From: Spirosoma oryzae
GTDB taxonomy: Bacteria > Bacteroidota > Bacteroidia > Cytophagales > Spirosomataceae
Direction of reading: 5' to 3'
Length of the DNA stretch: 64,000 nt
Assembly: GCF_003002825.1 (NCBI RefSeq)
Contig: NZ_PVTE01000020.1
Location: forward strand, 1 to 64,000
The notes under the pieces were generated by a model that was not told the origin of the DNA, searched no databases, and was given only the letters and a program-made list of their open reading frames with translations. Both the position numbers and the translations under genes were made by a program. Each line of letters starts with the position of its first letter. Positions within the stretch are counted from its first letter, which is position 1. Below are positions 1 to 8,166 of this stretch, piece by piece.

Positions 1-94
1 CGTAGCCGAAAGCCTGCATGGTGAGCAATATTGTGATGTGAGATACCACAAAATTGCTCAACTCGTCAGGCTTTCCCTATTTTCGGATAGACTC

Positions 95-802
95 TTAGTC
101 TGGGTCGATCTCCGAAGGGTCGATAAAGGTTTTGTAGAAGATGCCGGCCAGAGCCGCCCCCACGAGTGGTGCCAACCAAAACAACCACAGCTGACTCAGT
201 GCCCACCCACCGACGAAAAGCGCCTGACTGGTACTGCGGGCCGGATTGACCGACGTATTGGTGACGGGGATACTAATCAGGTGAATCAACGTCAGGCCCA
301 GACCAATGGCGATACCGGCCAGCTCGCGGGGCGACTTTTTGTGGGTCGAGCCCAGAATGATCAGGATAAACATAAAGGTCATGACCACTTCGGTCACCAG
401 CGCCGACAGCATCGAATAGCCACCCGGTGAGTGCGCTCCGTACCCGTTGGCCGCAAACGTGCCCAGCTCGAAGCCCGGTTTTCCGCTGGCAATCAGGTAG
501 AGCAGGCCCGCGCCGGTAAGGCCACCGATTACCTGGGCACCCATGTAAGGCAGGACCATCGCACGATCGAAATGGCCCCCGACCGTAAGGCCGACCGTTA
601 CGGCGGGGTTAAAATGCCCACCCGAAATGCGCCCCACGGCATAAGCCATGGTCATTACCGTTAAGCCGAAGGCGAGCGACACGCCGACAAAGCCGATACC
701 CAGCTCAGGATAAGCCGCAGCCAGTACGGCGCTGCCGCATCCGCCCAGTACTAACCAAAGCGTGCCGATAAATTCGGCGGCTAATCTTTGACTTGTTGTC
801 AT
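95..802 (-). CDS. aqpZ: Aquaporin Z, water channel
   Basis: Inner-membrane water channel of the MIP family, 235 residues, close to the usual 230. Both NPA motifs are present (residues 65-67 and 186-188). The selectivity-filter residues of the water-specific AqpZ type are visible: Phe45, His174, Thr183 and Arg189. The stretch around the second NPA ([19 protein letters not shown]) matches the classic AqpZ signature, so water rather than glycerol is the expected substrate. Six transmembrane helices fit the hydrophobic pattern. It stands alone on the minus strand; the 94 bases downstream of its stop hold no gene I can support. The family call is firm; a physiological role in osmotic adaptation is inferred from the family. 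Confidence 0.96.
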   Translation of the reverse strand: MTTSQRLAAEFIGTLWLVLGGCGSAVLAAAYPELGIGFVGVSLAFGLTVMTMAYAVGRISGGHFNPAVTVGLTVGGHFDRAMVLPYMGAQVIGGLTGAGLLYLIASGKPGFELGTFAANGYGAHSPGGYSMLSALVTEVVMTFMFILIILGSTHKKSPRELAGIAIGLGLTLIHLISIPVTNTSVNPARSTSQALFVGGWALSQLWLFWLAPLVGAALAGIFYKTFIDPSEIDPD

Positions 803-889
803 GTGTATGAACGTGCGTGATGTTGGGAATGGGGAGTGGAGACGGGCACAAATGCTGGGGTATCTTCAGCCAGTTACGCCAATTAAAAA

Positions 890-925
890 GCCGGGTAGCT
901 ATTCACGATGAACTAGCTACCCGGC
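890..925 (-). terminator. Rho-independent terminator after the 959-1972 gene
   Basis: An 11-bp perfect stem (GCCGGGTAGCT at 890-900 with its complement at 915-925) is followed, read on the minus strand, by CTTTTTAATT. It lies 34 bases past the stop codon of the minus-strand membrane protein gene and fits an intrinsic terminator for that gene. Confidence 0.75.
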
Positions 926-958
926 AGTGTATGCAGACGGTGAGCGGCTGGGTAATGA

Positions 959-1972
959 CTACTCTTTAGAATCTGTACCCATCTTGGCACCATAGCCCGC
1001 TGCTGCGACGCCGATCAGTAGACCAAAGAAGCCAAAGATGGCTGCCTTCGATGCGCCCGATGCCGTGGCGTCGGCGATCTCGCGTGCTTTTACCGAGGCT
1101 TCCTGCTTGGTCTGCTCGAATTTGGCAGCAGCCTGTTTGTAGGTGTTGATCCAGTTATCGACGATCTGTTCCGATTCGGCCCGGCTTTTGCCCGTCCGTT
1201 TCATTACGACGTTGACCGCGTCGTCCCGATCGACCTGGCTGATCGTTGACTGTCCCTGCTTGAAGAGCCGGTCAAACAGTCCCCCCGCCATGTCGTCGGC
1301 AGCCTGTGGATTTTCGGCGGCCTGCCCGGCGGTCGCTTTTGCCTGATCGCCCGCCTGCTTGGCTTTCCGTTCCAGTGCGTCCGGGTTCAGGGCCGGGTTG
1401 CCCGTCTGCCGCAAAACCGTGTTGACTTCTTTTTGCAGATCACGCAGGTCGATGTTTTCTACGTCGATGCCGTTTTTAGCCAGTTCACCTTTTACCGCCT
1501 GTCCCAGTTCAGGGCCGGCGGCTGAAGCAACCGAACCAGCGGCTGAACCGGCCGTTCTGACAAGACCACCGACCAGCCGACCAGCTCCACCGATCAGGCT
1601 ACCGATGGTGGTAGTCAGAAAGTAGATGGTAATCAGCGTTACCAGGCTCCAGGTAAGTACACCGTGGATGATACCGTCGAACCGCTGAGGACTACCGGCC
1701 AGCCGACCAGCTACCCAACCACCGGCGAACAACGAGAGAAGGCTGCTGATCGCGTACCAGATGGCGCTGCCGATACCCAGACCAGCCGTTGGGTTCTGCT
1801 CCGTGACCGGATCGACCGTGCTTAGCCCAATACCCAGCCCCAGCAGCGTTAACAGTAATTGACTGACAATAGCTACCAGAACACCGGCAAAGACGGCACT
1901 CCAGGCAATTCGTTTCGTGAAAGCAGCGCGGGTTACTACCGCGTCGTCTGCGTATGTGTGAATACGTTCCAT
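959..1972 (-). CDS. Glycine/alanine-rich membrane protein of unknown function
   Basis: 337 residues. I do not recognise a named family. The N-terminal third has three or four hydrophobic segments (about residues 22-50, 67-88, 104-132) rich in Gly, Leu and Ile. The middle (about 150-290) is hydrophilic, with long helices rich in Ala, Lys, Gln and Asp, and contains a VDRDDAVNVV segment. One last hydrophobic glycine-rich helix spans about 308-330. The layout suggests an inner-membrane protein with a long amphipathic helical loop. It neighbours a YtxH-type small protein on the same strand, 190 bases away, with similar Ala/Lys helices; both may belong to envelope stress physiology, which is inference only. 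Confidence 0.8.
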   Translation of the reverse strand: MERIHTYADDAVVTRAAFTKRIAWSAVFAGVLVAIVSQLLLTLLGLGIGLSTVDPVTEQNPTAGLGIGSAIWYAISSLLSLFAGGWVAGRLAGSPQRFDGIIHGVLTWSLVTLITIYFLTTTIGSLIGGAGRLVGGLVRTAGSAAGSVASAAGPELGQAVKGELAKNGIDVENIDLRDLQKEVNTVLRQTGNPALNPDALERKAKQAGDQAKATAGQAAENPQAADDMAGGLFDRLFKQGQSTISQVDRDDAVNVVMKRTGKSRAESEQIVDNWINTYKQAAAKFEQTKQEASVKAREIADATASGASKAAIFGFFGLLIGVAAAGYGAKMGTDSKE

Positions 1973-2162
1973 TGTATTTATCAGTGAGAAAACGTTTGGT
2001 AATGAAAAGTGAGCGAACTACCAGAATCCGTGATGAGATGAATTTACGACGGTTGTCCGGGCAGTTTTACTCAGAAGTGTAGAACCCGAATCAGGTCATG
2101 AATCGGGTTCTTTTCATGATCGTTGAATAAATCAGAACGCGCTGATGCGTGTCGGTCGCTCG

Positions 2163-2579
2163 TTAGCTGAGCTTGCCCGTATCTCTGAACTTATCGACTG
2201 CCGACTTCGCTTCGTCCGCCAACCGACCTGCTTCGTTCATGGCTTTGTGGCCAGCTTCCTCTGCTTTTTCGGCTTCCTTGGCGGCCTTATCAGCGTACGT
2301 ATTAAACTCGTCTTCTACTTTGTCCGCAGCCAGACCAATGTTCGTCTTGATCGTATTGACCGTATCCTTGGCCTGCGCTTTGGTCTTGTCCCACTGATGT
2401 TTAACTTCCTTGGTTTGGTCGCCCACTGATTCTGCGATCTGTTTGCGCAACGCCTTACCCGATCGCGGAGCGAATAGAAAACCAACGGCCAGCCCGGCGA
2501 CCAGTCCGGTCAGCAAGCCTGACAGATAAGGTTGATCATTGATGTAATCCTGTGGGTACTTACGTTTCTGTAAAAGCAT
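2163..2579 (-). CDS. YtxH domain-containing small membrane protein
   Basis: 138 residues from the ATG at 2579; an upstream ATG at 2609 would add ten residues that look unlike the family. Near the N terminus is one glycine-rich membrane helix (YLSGLLTGLVAGLAVGFLFAP) followed directly by the APRSGK-like turn typical of YtxH proteins. The rest is a long charged helix rich in Lys, Ala, Glu and Asp, probably coiled coil. YtxH members are small general-stress or gas-vesicle-like proteins of unknown biochemical role. It is transcribed in the same direction as the membrane protein downstream of it, but the 190-bp gap and the terminator at 890 leave co-transcription open. Confidence 0.85.
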   Translation of the reverse strand: MLLQKRKYPQDYINDQPYLSGLLTGLVAGLAVGFLFAPRSGKALRKQIAESVGDQTKEVKHQWDKTKAQAKDTVNTIKTNIGLAADKVEDEFNTYADKAAKEAEKAEEAGHKAMNEAGRLADEAKSAVDKFRDTGKLS

Positions 2580-2609
2580 GGTAGTTACTAGTTTGTGTAG
2601 TAATACCAT

Positions 2610-2979
2610 TTTGTTGAAAATGCCGTGCCATCAAACTTTGGCTAATTAGTAGCGGCTGATTATCAACGATTTGTCTGTTTGTGTCTGAACAGTAGTTGTA
2701 TCTACTTGATGGTAAATATACTCAGTGCTGGGGTTGCTGTTCCCCGCTACGCATGGGTAGGGATTGATTATATTTTATGGCTGGCTAAGCTATATAATAT
2801 ACTGATGTATAGGTTGTAAGTGTATGGTATGGCTGACTACAGGACAGCCGTTACCCTGGCTGCTAGAGGTCTTGTTTCGCAGTTTTGTCTTGGGTGACTA
2901 TGTATTTATACTCGGTGCGTAAACAAAGAAGGCTCACCTGCGTTTGCCGGTGAGCCTTTTATACTACGGTAATCGACTA
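2610..2979. other. 370-bp intergenic region, AT-rich, no gene seen
   Basis: The middle (about 2690-2830) is clearly richer in A and T than its surroundings and probably holds the promoter of the minus-strand YtxH gene. No open frame with credible composition was found. The end nearest the peptidase gene holds the terminator described at 2929-2958. Confidence 0.5.
2929..2958 (-). terminator. Intrinsic terminator of the S9 peptidase gene
   Basis: Ten-base perfect inverted repeat (AAGGCTCACC at 2929-2938, complement at 2949-2958) with a T-rich stretch after it on the minus strand (TTCTTTGTTT). It lies 22 bases downstream of the stop codon of the minus-strand oligopeptidase gene. Confidence 0.7.
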
Positions 2980-5097
2980 CTACTGCTGAATACCAACCAG
3001 GTTCAGCATAAAGGCGTATTCCAGGGCGATTTCCTTCAGCGCCTGAAAGCGACCCGAGGCCCCGCCGTGACCCGCTTCCATGTTGGTGTGTAACAGAAGT
3101 TGGTTCGTTCCGGTCGTCATTGTCCGTAGCTTGGCGACCCACTTGGCGGGTTCCCAGTATTGTACCTGTGAGTCGTGCAGACCGGTCGTGACGAGCAGGT
3201 TCGGATAAGCCTGCTTCGTAACGTTGTCGTACGGCGAATACGACAGCATGTAGTCGTAATACGGTTTGTTCTTGGGGTTACCCCACTCTTCGAATTCGCC
3301 CGTCGTCAGCGGAATCGACTCATCGAGCATGGTCGTCACTACGTCGACGAACGGTACAGCGGCAACGACGCCCCGGTAGAGTTGCGGAGCCTGGTTGATG
3401 ACCGCGCCCATCAGCAATCCACCCGCGCTGCCGCCCATGGCAAACAGCTTATCGGCGGATGTGTATTTGGTATCGATCAGGTACTTCGACACGTCGACAA
3501 AGTCGTTGAACGTGTTTTTCTTCTTCAGCATCTTGCCATCTTCGTACCACCGACGACCCATTTCCTGACCACCCCGGATGTGGGCGATGGCGAAGATGAA
3601 GCCCCGGTCGAGCAGGCTCAGGCGCGTCGAGCTGAAACCCGGATCGGTCGAGTAGCCGTACGACCCGTAAGCGTATTGCAGCAACGGAGCCGAGCCGTCT
3701 TTCTTTGTGCCTTTACGGTAGACCATAGACACCGGAACCTGCACCCCATCGCGCGATTTGACATAGATACGCTCCGACGCGTAGTTGTTCTTGTCGAAGC
3801 CGCCCAGCACTTCCTGTTGTTTGAGCAGCGTTTTGACCTTCGTATCCATGTTGTAATCGAAGGTCGACGACGGGGTCGTCAGCGAGGAGTAGCCAAAACG
3901 CAGGACGTTGGTGTTGAAATCGGGATTGTAGCCGATTCCAGCTACGTATGCCGGCTCGCCGAAGTCCAGGTATTCGTCGGCCTTTGTCTTCTGATTAATA
4001 ACGCGGATATTGGTCAGACCTGCTTTACGTTCGCCCAGCACGAGGTGATTCACGAACACATCCATATTGCCGAGATACACGTCGGGGCGGTGTGGGATGA
4101 CTTCTTTCCACGCAGCCATGTCCGCCGTTTTACCTTCGGGTACTTCCATCAGCCGGAAGTTTTCCGCTTTCCAGTTGGTGCGGACGTAGAACTTGTTCTG
4201 GTAGTGGACAATGTCGTACTCGTGGCCTTTCTGCCGGGGCAGGAACGTCTTGAAAGCCGCGTTTGGCTGACTTGCTTCCAACAACTGGTATTCCGTAGCT
4301 ACACCGTTATGGTCGGATACGATTTCGACGTATTTCTTCGACTTCGAGCGGTGCAGGCCCATGTAGAACTGGTTGTCTTTCTCCTCGTACACCAGTACGT
4401 CGGCTTTCGGATCGGTACCGAGCACATGCCGGTAAACCTGATAGCCCAGCAGCGTCTGCGGGTCTTTTTTAACGTAAAACAGCGTCTTGTTATCAGCGGC
4501 CCACGCTACCGAGCCTCCTTCCGTATTCGCAATCGCTTCGGGATAGATCGTACCGGTTTTCAGGTTTTTTACCCGCAGCGTGTAGAGCCGGCGGCTGACG
4601 GTGTCTTCCGAGAAAATCGCCAGTTCTTCATTGTCCGAGATTTCGTAGCCGCCCAGCTGATAGTAGTTGTGTCCTTCGGCCATGGCGTTACCGTCGAACA
4701 GGATTTCTTCGGTACCCTGCATTGACCCCTTTCGGCGGCAGTAAATCGGGTATTCGCCCCCTGTTATGTAGCGGGAGTAGTAGAAAAAGTTGCCTTCCTT
4801 GTACGGAACCGATTCGTCCTGCTCTTTGATCCGACCCTTCAGCTCGGTAAACAGCTTATCCTGCAAGGTTTTGACCGGAGCCAGCATCTGATCGACGTAT
4901 GCGTTTTCATCGTTGAGGTACTTGATGACCTCCGGGTTTTCGCGCTCGTTGAGGTAATAGTAATTGTCGACGCGGGTATGTCCGTTGGTAACGAGTTCCT
5001 TGGGCTTGACGGCCGCTTTCGGCGGCACGGGGGTTTGGGCTTGAGTCATGCTATGCAGCGTGAGCGTGGTGATGAGTGTAAAACAGAGGTGTTTCAT
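2980..5097 (-). CDS. Exported S9A oligopeptidase (oligopeptidase B-like)
   Basis: 705 residues: a signal peptide (about 1-20, ending at AQA/AQT), an N-terminal beta-propeller (about 60-420) that gates access, and a C-terminal alpha/beta-hydrolase domain. The serine nucleophile lies in GGSAGG, the acid in the GLHDSQVQYWEP region and the histidine in EAGHGG. This is the S9A layout of oligopeptidase B, which cleaves short peptides after basic residues. The substrate preference is family knowledge, not visible here. The signal peptide suggests periplasmic peptide scavenging, a common arrangement in Bacteroidota. Its start is 55 bases from the divergent DUF3431 gene, so both promoters share that gap. 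Confidence 0.93.
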   Translation of the reverse strand: MKHLCFTLITTLTLHSMTQAQTPVPPKAAVKPKELVTNGHTRVDNYYYLNERENPEVIKYLNDENAYVDQMLAPVKTLQDKLFTELKGRIKEQDESVPYKEGNFFYYSRYITGGEYPIYCRRKGSMQGTEEILFDGNAMAEGHNYYQLGGYEISDNEELAIFSEDTVSRRLYTLRVKNLKTGTIYPEAIANTEGGSVAWAADNKTLFYVKKDPQTLLGYQVYRHVLGTDPKADVLVYEEKDNQFYMGLHRSKSKKYVEIVSDHNGVATEYQLLEASQPNAAFKTFLPRQKGHEYDIVHYQNKFYVRTNWKAENFRLMEVPEGKTADMAAWKEVIPHRPDVYLGNMDVFVNHLVLGERKAGLTNIRVINQKTKADEYLDFGEPAYVAGIGYNPDFNTNVLRFGYSSLTTPSSTFDYNMDTKVKTLLKQQEVLGGFDKNNYASERIYVKSRDGVQVPVSMVYRKGTKKDGSAPLLQYAYGSYGYSTDPGFSSTRLSLLDRGFIFAIAHIRGGQEMGRRWYEDGKMLKKKNTFNDFVDVSKYLIDTKYTSADKLFAMGGSAGGLLMGAVINQAPQLYRGVVAAVPFVDVVTTMLDESIPLTTGEFEEWGNPKNKPYYDYMLSYSPYDNVTKQAYPNLLVTTGLHDSQVQYWEPAKWVAKLRTMTTGTNQLLLHTNMEAGHGGASGRFQALKEIALEYAFMLNLVGIQQ

Positions 5098-5152
5098 CGA
5101 ACGGTTCGATTATAGGCAGGTAAAAATACGGCTTTGCTGCATCTTTGCTGGT

Positions 5153-5878
5153 ATGAATCAACCCGAACTGGTCGTTGCCCGTTACCAGGAGAATCTGAAC
5201 TGGCTCTACAACCTGCCCGTCCAGCGAACGCCCGATGGCTGGTCGGCGGGGGTAACGATTACCGTTTACGACAAAAGCCCCGACCGGTCGGCGGGGGCGC
5301 GGGCCGTGACGCTGCCCAACATAGGCCGGGAAGCGCACACGTATTTGCAGCACATGGTGAATCAGTACGACCAGTTGGCCGAGTGGACGATTTTCTGTCA
5401 GGGCAAACCGTTCGATCATGCCTTCGATTTCAAGAAAACACTACGGTCGTACATCGAGCATACCGATCCGCTGATTGACCCCGCCGGTCGGCCGTTTCAC
5501 TGGTTGGGTCACCTGATCGATACCGACGATAAGCAGGGGCAACGGCTGTTTCAACCCTGGAGCAAAAACGAAGATGGGCGTGGCCTCGACCTGCTTGGCT
5601 TCCACCGCGCGCTGTTTGGTACCGATGGTCCTGATCTGTACACCTTCGTGCTGGGGGCGCAGTTTGCCGTTCACCGTGACCTGATCCGGCAGCGCCCCAT
5701 CGACTTTTACCGGCACGCGCTCGATGTATCCGTCTCATTTCCCGATGCGGCTCATTGCTATGAGCGAAGCTGGGACCGCGTCTTCGGCATCGTCGGTATC
5801 GACCCCGTCTGGCTGGCCGGTCGACAGACGGTTTACCTGAAACCAATCAAGCGATTAGATTATCCCCCCGCCCCCTGA
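5153..5878 (+). CDS. DUF3431 family protein
   Basis: 241 residues from the ATG at 5153; the frame is open back to 5048, but the extension would overlap the divergent peptidase gene and has non-coding character. The segment NIGREAHTYLQHMVNQYDQL followed by FCQG is the hallmark of DUF3431, a family distantly resembling glycosyltransferases. No signal peptide or membrane segment is seen. Its function is unknown. The C-terminal residues YPPAP are encoded by the first part of the GC-rich palindromic repeat that follows (TATCCCCCCGCCCCC), so the natural C terminus has probably been rewritten by that repeat. Confidence 0.85.
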   Translation: MNQPELVVARYQENLNWLYNLPVQRTPDGWSAGVTITVYDKSPDRSAGARAVTLPNIGREAHTYLQHMVNQYDQLAEWTIFCQGKPFDHAFDFKKTLRSYIEHTDPLIDPAGRPFHWLGHLIDTDDKQGQRLFQPWSKNEDGRGLDLLGFHRALFGTDGPDLYTFVLGAQFAVHRDLIRQRPIDFYRHALDVSVSFPDAAHCYERSWDRVFGIVGIDPVWLAGRQTVYLKPIKRLDYPPAP

Positions 5879-6095
5879 AAGGCAGGGCTGTTAAGTTCTT
5901 GATTTGATACTATCAGGAACCAAATTTCCTTCGCTCCACCTACCCCCCGGCCCCCTAAAGGGGGAGCGGTTTATTCGCGGATTTCTCCCCCTTCAGGGGG
6001 CTGGGGGGTAGGTGGACTAGAACTTAACAACCTTGCCCTTAAGGGAGACTAGTTTAGTTGCGGAATCATCTCCATTCAGGGGGTGGGGGGGATTC
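5863..6095. repeat. Cluster of GC-rich palindromic repeats
   Basis: The core is a 31-bp inverted repeat with two mismatches (5936-5966 and 5985-6015) built on CCCCCCGGCCCCCT, with an 18-base loop. Outside it lies a second nested pair around TGTTAAGTT (about 5888 and 6024), and further out partial copies of the same C-run/G-run unit (5868-5880 and 6075-6091). The cluster begins inside the end of the DUF3431 gene and reaches to about 100 bases before the M28 peptidase gene. It resembles REP/BIME-type repeats; no mobility gene is adjacent. Confidence 0.85.
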
Positions 6096-6116
6096 CAGTA
6101 ACACAGCAGAGAATTT

Positions 6117-6139
6117 GCGTCGGGTTTCAACCCGGCGAC
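6117..6139. repeat. Short palindrome, GGGTTGAAACCC family
   Basis: The segment at 6117-6139 has mirrored halves around TTTCAA (CGGGTT/AACCCG). Related units occur at about 17264, 17302 and 17382, so this is one member of a small dispersed family. It sits 57 bases before the M28 peptidase start. Confidence 0.6.
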
Positions 6140-6195
6140 ACCGAATCGCTTCCCGCTTTTCGCTATCTTTAGCCAGCTCAACATAACAGCCTCTT

Positions 6196-7689
6196 ATGAC
6201 ACCAACGCGCTACCTGTCTTTCTCCCGGCTTGTGCTGCTCTCCCTCGGAACGGCCGGTCTTTTCGCCTTACGTTCGTTCGACGGGGCGCCACTCGACAAA
6301 ACATTTGCCCGTATCAATACCGAGGTACTGGAGAATAGTCGGGCCTATGAAACGCTGTCCGATGCCTCACGACGCATTGGCCACCGGCTAACGGGTAGCG
6401 ATAACGGAGCCAAAGCCGAAACCTACGCGCATGATCTGTTGCAATCGTATGGGTTCAAAGATGTACAGTACGAACCGTTCGAAGTAGAAGCCTGGAGCCG
6501 CGATACGGTTACACTGTCGGTCGTGCCGAATCGCAGCGATAATTTCCGCGAACTGAAAGTGGTCTCGCTGGCGCATTCGCCGGTAAAGGCGAAGGTAGAA
6601 GGGGAAATAATCGACGTTGGTAATGGGCTGGAAGGTGATTTTGCCGAGCTGAAACAACAAATAAAAGGCAAGGTCGTACTGGTCAATATTGGGCTGGCAG
6701 CACCCACGAAAGGGGCACGTAACCTGCACCGGTCGGAAAAAACCGCCCTCGCTATTCAGCACGGGGCCATCGGCGTCATTATGGTGAATCTGGTGCCGGG
6801 TAACGTGCTGTTGACGGGAACGGCGTCGGTGACGGGAAAGCTGATTCCGGTCCCGTCGGTCTGTATTTCGCTGGAAAGTGGACAGGCCCTGCGAAGCTGG
6901 ATGGCCGAAGAACCCAGTCGGCTGCATGCGCAGATCAACATGACCAACAAGAGTCAGAAGATCCGGGCGCGGAATGTCATCGCGACACTGAAAGGTACCG
7001 ACTTGCCCAACGAAAAAATCATCGTCGGCGGTCACCTCGATTCGTGGGATCTGGCAACGGGCGCAATCGACAACGGCATCGGTTCGTTTGCCGTTATGGA
7101 CATTGCCCGTACGTTTAAAGCCCTGAAGCTGAAACCGAAACGTACCATTCAGTTCGTGCTGTTCATGGGGGAAGAACAGGGGCTGCTGGGCTCGCGGGCT
7201 ATGGTGGCCAACCTGAAACGGCGGAAAGAGCTTGACCAACTGCGTTATGTGCTGAACCTCGACATGACCAACGACCCGAAAGGACTGAACGCGTTCGGCC
7301 GAAGCGACATGACCGCCATGCTGACCGAACTGGGAGAAACCATGAAGCGGACCGATCCGGCTTTCGCCAACCAGCTAAGCAATCAGGCCGGGCTGCACTC
7401 CGATCATCAGCCGTTTATGCTTGAAGGGGTACCCATCGTGGGCATGAACGGTCACCTCGACCGCAGTGTACTCGACTGCTACCATGCCGACTGCGACCGG
7501 CTCAATCTGGTCAATGCCGAGCAGTTGAAAAATACGGTGCGTTACTCGACCATGCTGCTCTATGCCCTCGCCAACGCCGAAACAATCCCGACCAGGCGGC
7601 AGACGGATACGCAGACGCGTGATTATCTGGTGACGCAGGGACTGCGGACACCGTTACAGATTGCCAACGAATGGCGCTGGAAAGAATAA
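6196..7689 (+). CDS. Exported M28 family zinc aminopeptidase with PA domain
   Basis: 497 residues. The N terminus is a signal peptide (hydrophobic about 10-25). A protease-associated insert spans roughly 115-250. The zinc-peptidase core follows: GGHLDSWD carries the first His and Asp ligands, GAIDNG the bridging Asp, and GEEQGLLGS the catalytic Glu pair; LNLDMTND and the late SDHQPF histidine complete the M28 site. The family removes N-terminal residues from peptides outside the cytoplasm. It is one of three M28 genes in the window (others at 42092 and 62547), which fits protein and peptide use as nutrients. It stands alone, with repeat elements upstream and the division genes 81 bases downstream. 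Confidence 0.93.
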   Translation: MTPTRYLSFSRLVLLSLGTAGLFALRSFDGAPLDKTFARINTEVLENSRAYETLSDASRRIGHRLTGSDNGAKAETYAHDLLQSYGFKDVQYEPFEVEAWSRDTVTLSVVPNRSDNFRELKVVSLAHSPVKAKVEGEIIDVGNGLEGDFAELKQQIKGKVVLVNIGLAAPTKGARNLHRSEKTALAIQHGAIGVIMVNLVPGNVLLTGTASVTGKLIPVPSVCISLESGQALRSWMAEEPSRLHAQINMTNKSQKIRARNVIATLKGTDLPNEKIIVGGHLDSWDLATGAIDNGIGSFAVMDIARTFKALKLKPKRTIQFVLFMGEEQGLLGSRAMVANLKRRKELDQLRYVLNLDMTNDPKGLNAFGRSDMTAMLTELGETMKRTDPAFANQLSNQAGLHSDHQPFMLEGVPIVGMNGHLDRSVLDCYHADCDRLNLVNAEQLKNTVRYSTMLLYALANAETIPTRRQTDTQTRDYLVTQGLRTPLQIANEWRWKE

Positions 7690-7770
7690 GTGCATGTTGC
7701 CCGACCGGTTGCCAAAACGGGTCAGGTCTTTATAAATTAGGCCCCCGTTAGCCAGTTCTTCTGCATTGTC

Positions 7771-8166
7771 ATGGCAAAAAATACGTTTGAACGACCGCCG
7801 AAGAAGCAACCCGGTGGTCGGAGAAGAGGAGGCCAGTCGCAGTTTTCGGCTTCGCTGGACCGCTTTACCCAATGGCTCGTCGGCGAAGATAATTCGTGGG
7901 CGTCGAACAACTTCTGGCGCATCGTCTGGGTGAGTCTGCTCATTGGCGTGTACATTTATTGCAACCTGCGCGCCGAAAGTCTGGTGCGCCGGCTCCAGTC
8001 GGCCCGGCTGCTGCTCGACGAAAAACGGTCGCAGGCTACCGTACTGCGGGCTGATTTCGACAAAAGTGGCCGTCAGTCGGAGATTATGAAACGCGTTTCT
8101 GAACTTGGCCTGACGAGTGGCGTAACCCCTCCCCATAAAATCATTATCGACCGTGGCGAACCATAA
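7771..8166 (+). CDS. ftsL: FtsL-like cell division protein
   Basis: 131 residues. A basic, proline- and glycine-rich cytoplasmic tail (about 1-45) is followed by one membrane helix (about 50-68, WRIVWVSLLIGVYIYCNL) and a periplasmic coiled coil (about 70-115). This is the bitopic layout of FtsL, which joins FtsB and FtsQ in activating septal peptidoglycan synthesis. Its end overlaps the start of ftsI by 14 bases, so the two are translationally coupled. In many Bacteroidota these genes sit between rsmH and murE in the division/cell-wall cluster; here the upstream gene is an M28 peptidase. The call rests on topology and context as much as on sequence. Confidence 0.85.
   Translation: MAKNTFERPPKKQPGGRRRGGQSQFSASLDRFTQWLVGEDNSWASNNFWRIVWVSLLIGVYIYCNLRAESLVRRLQSARLLLDEKRSQATVLRADFDKSGRQSEIMKRVSELGLTSGVTPPHKIIIDRGEP

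Noticed and set aside
1-94. Short open frame at the left edge running into aqpZ
   Set aside because: It overlaps the antisense of aqpZ and has no coding character.
3175-4725. A 516-codon open frame on the plus strand opposite the S9 peptidase
   Set aside because: It is the antisense of a clearly conserved peptidase gene, rich in Arg, Val and His runs typical of reverse frames in GC-rich coding DNA, with no recognisable motif.
5863-6095. Insertion sequence ends around the GC-rich inverted repeat
   Set aside because: No transposase frame lies between or beside the arms; the unit is short, nested and palindromic.
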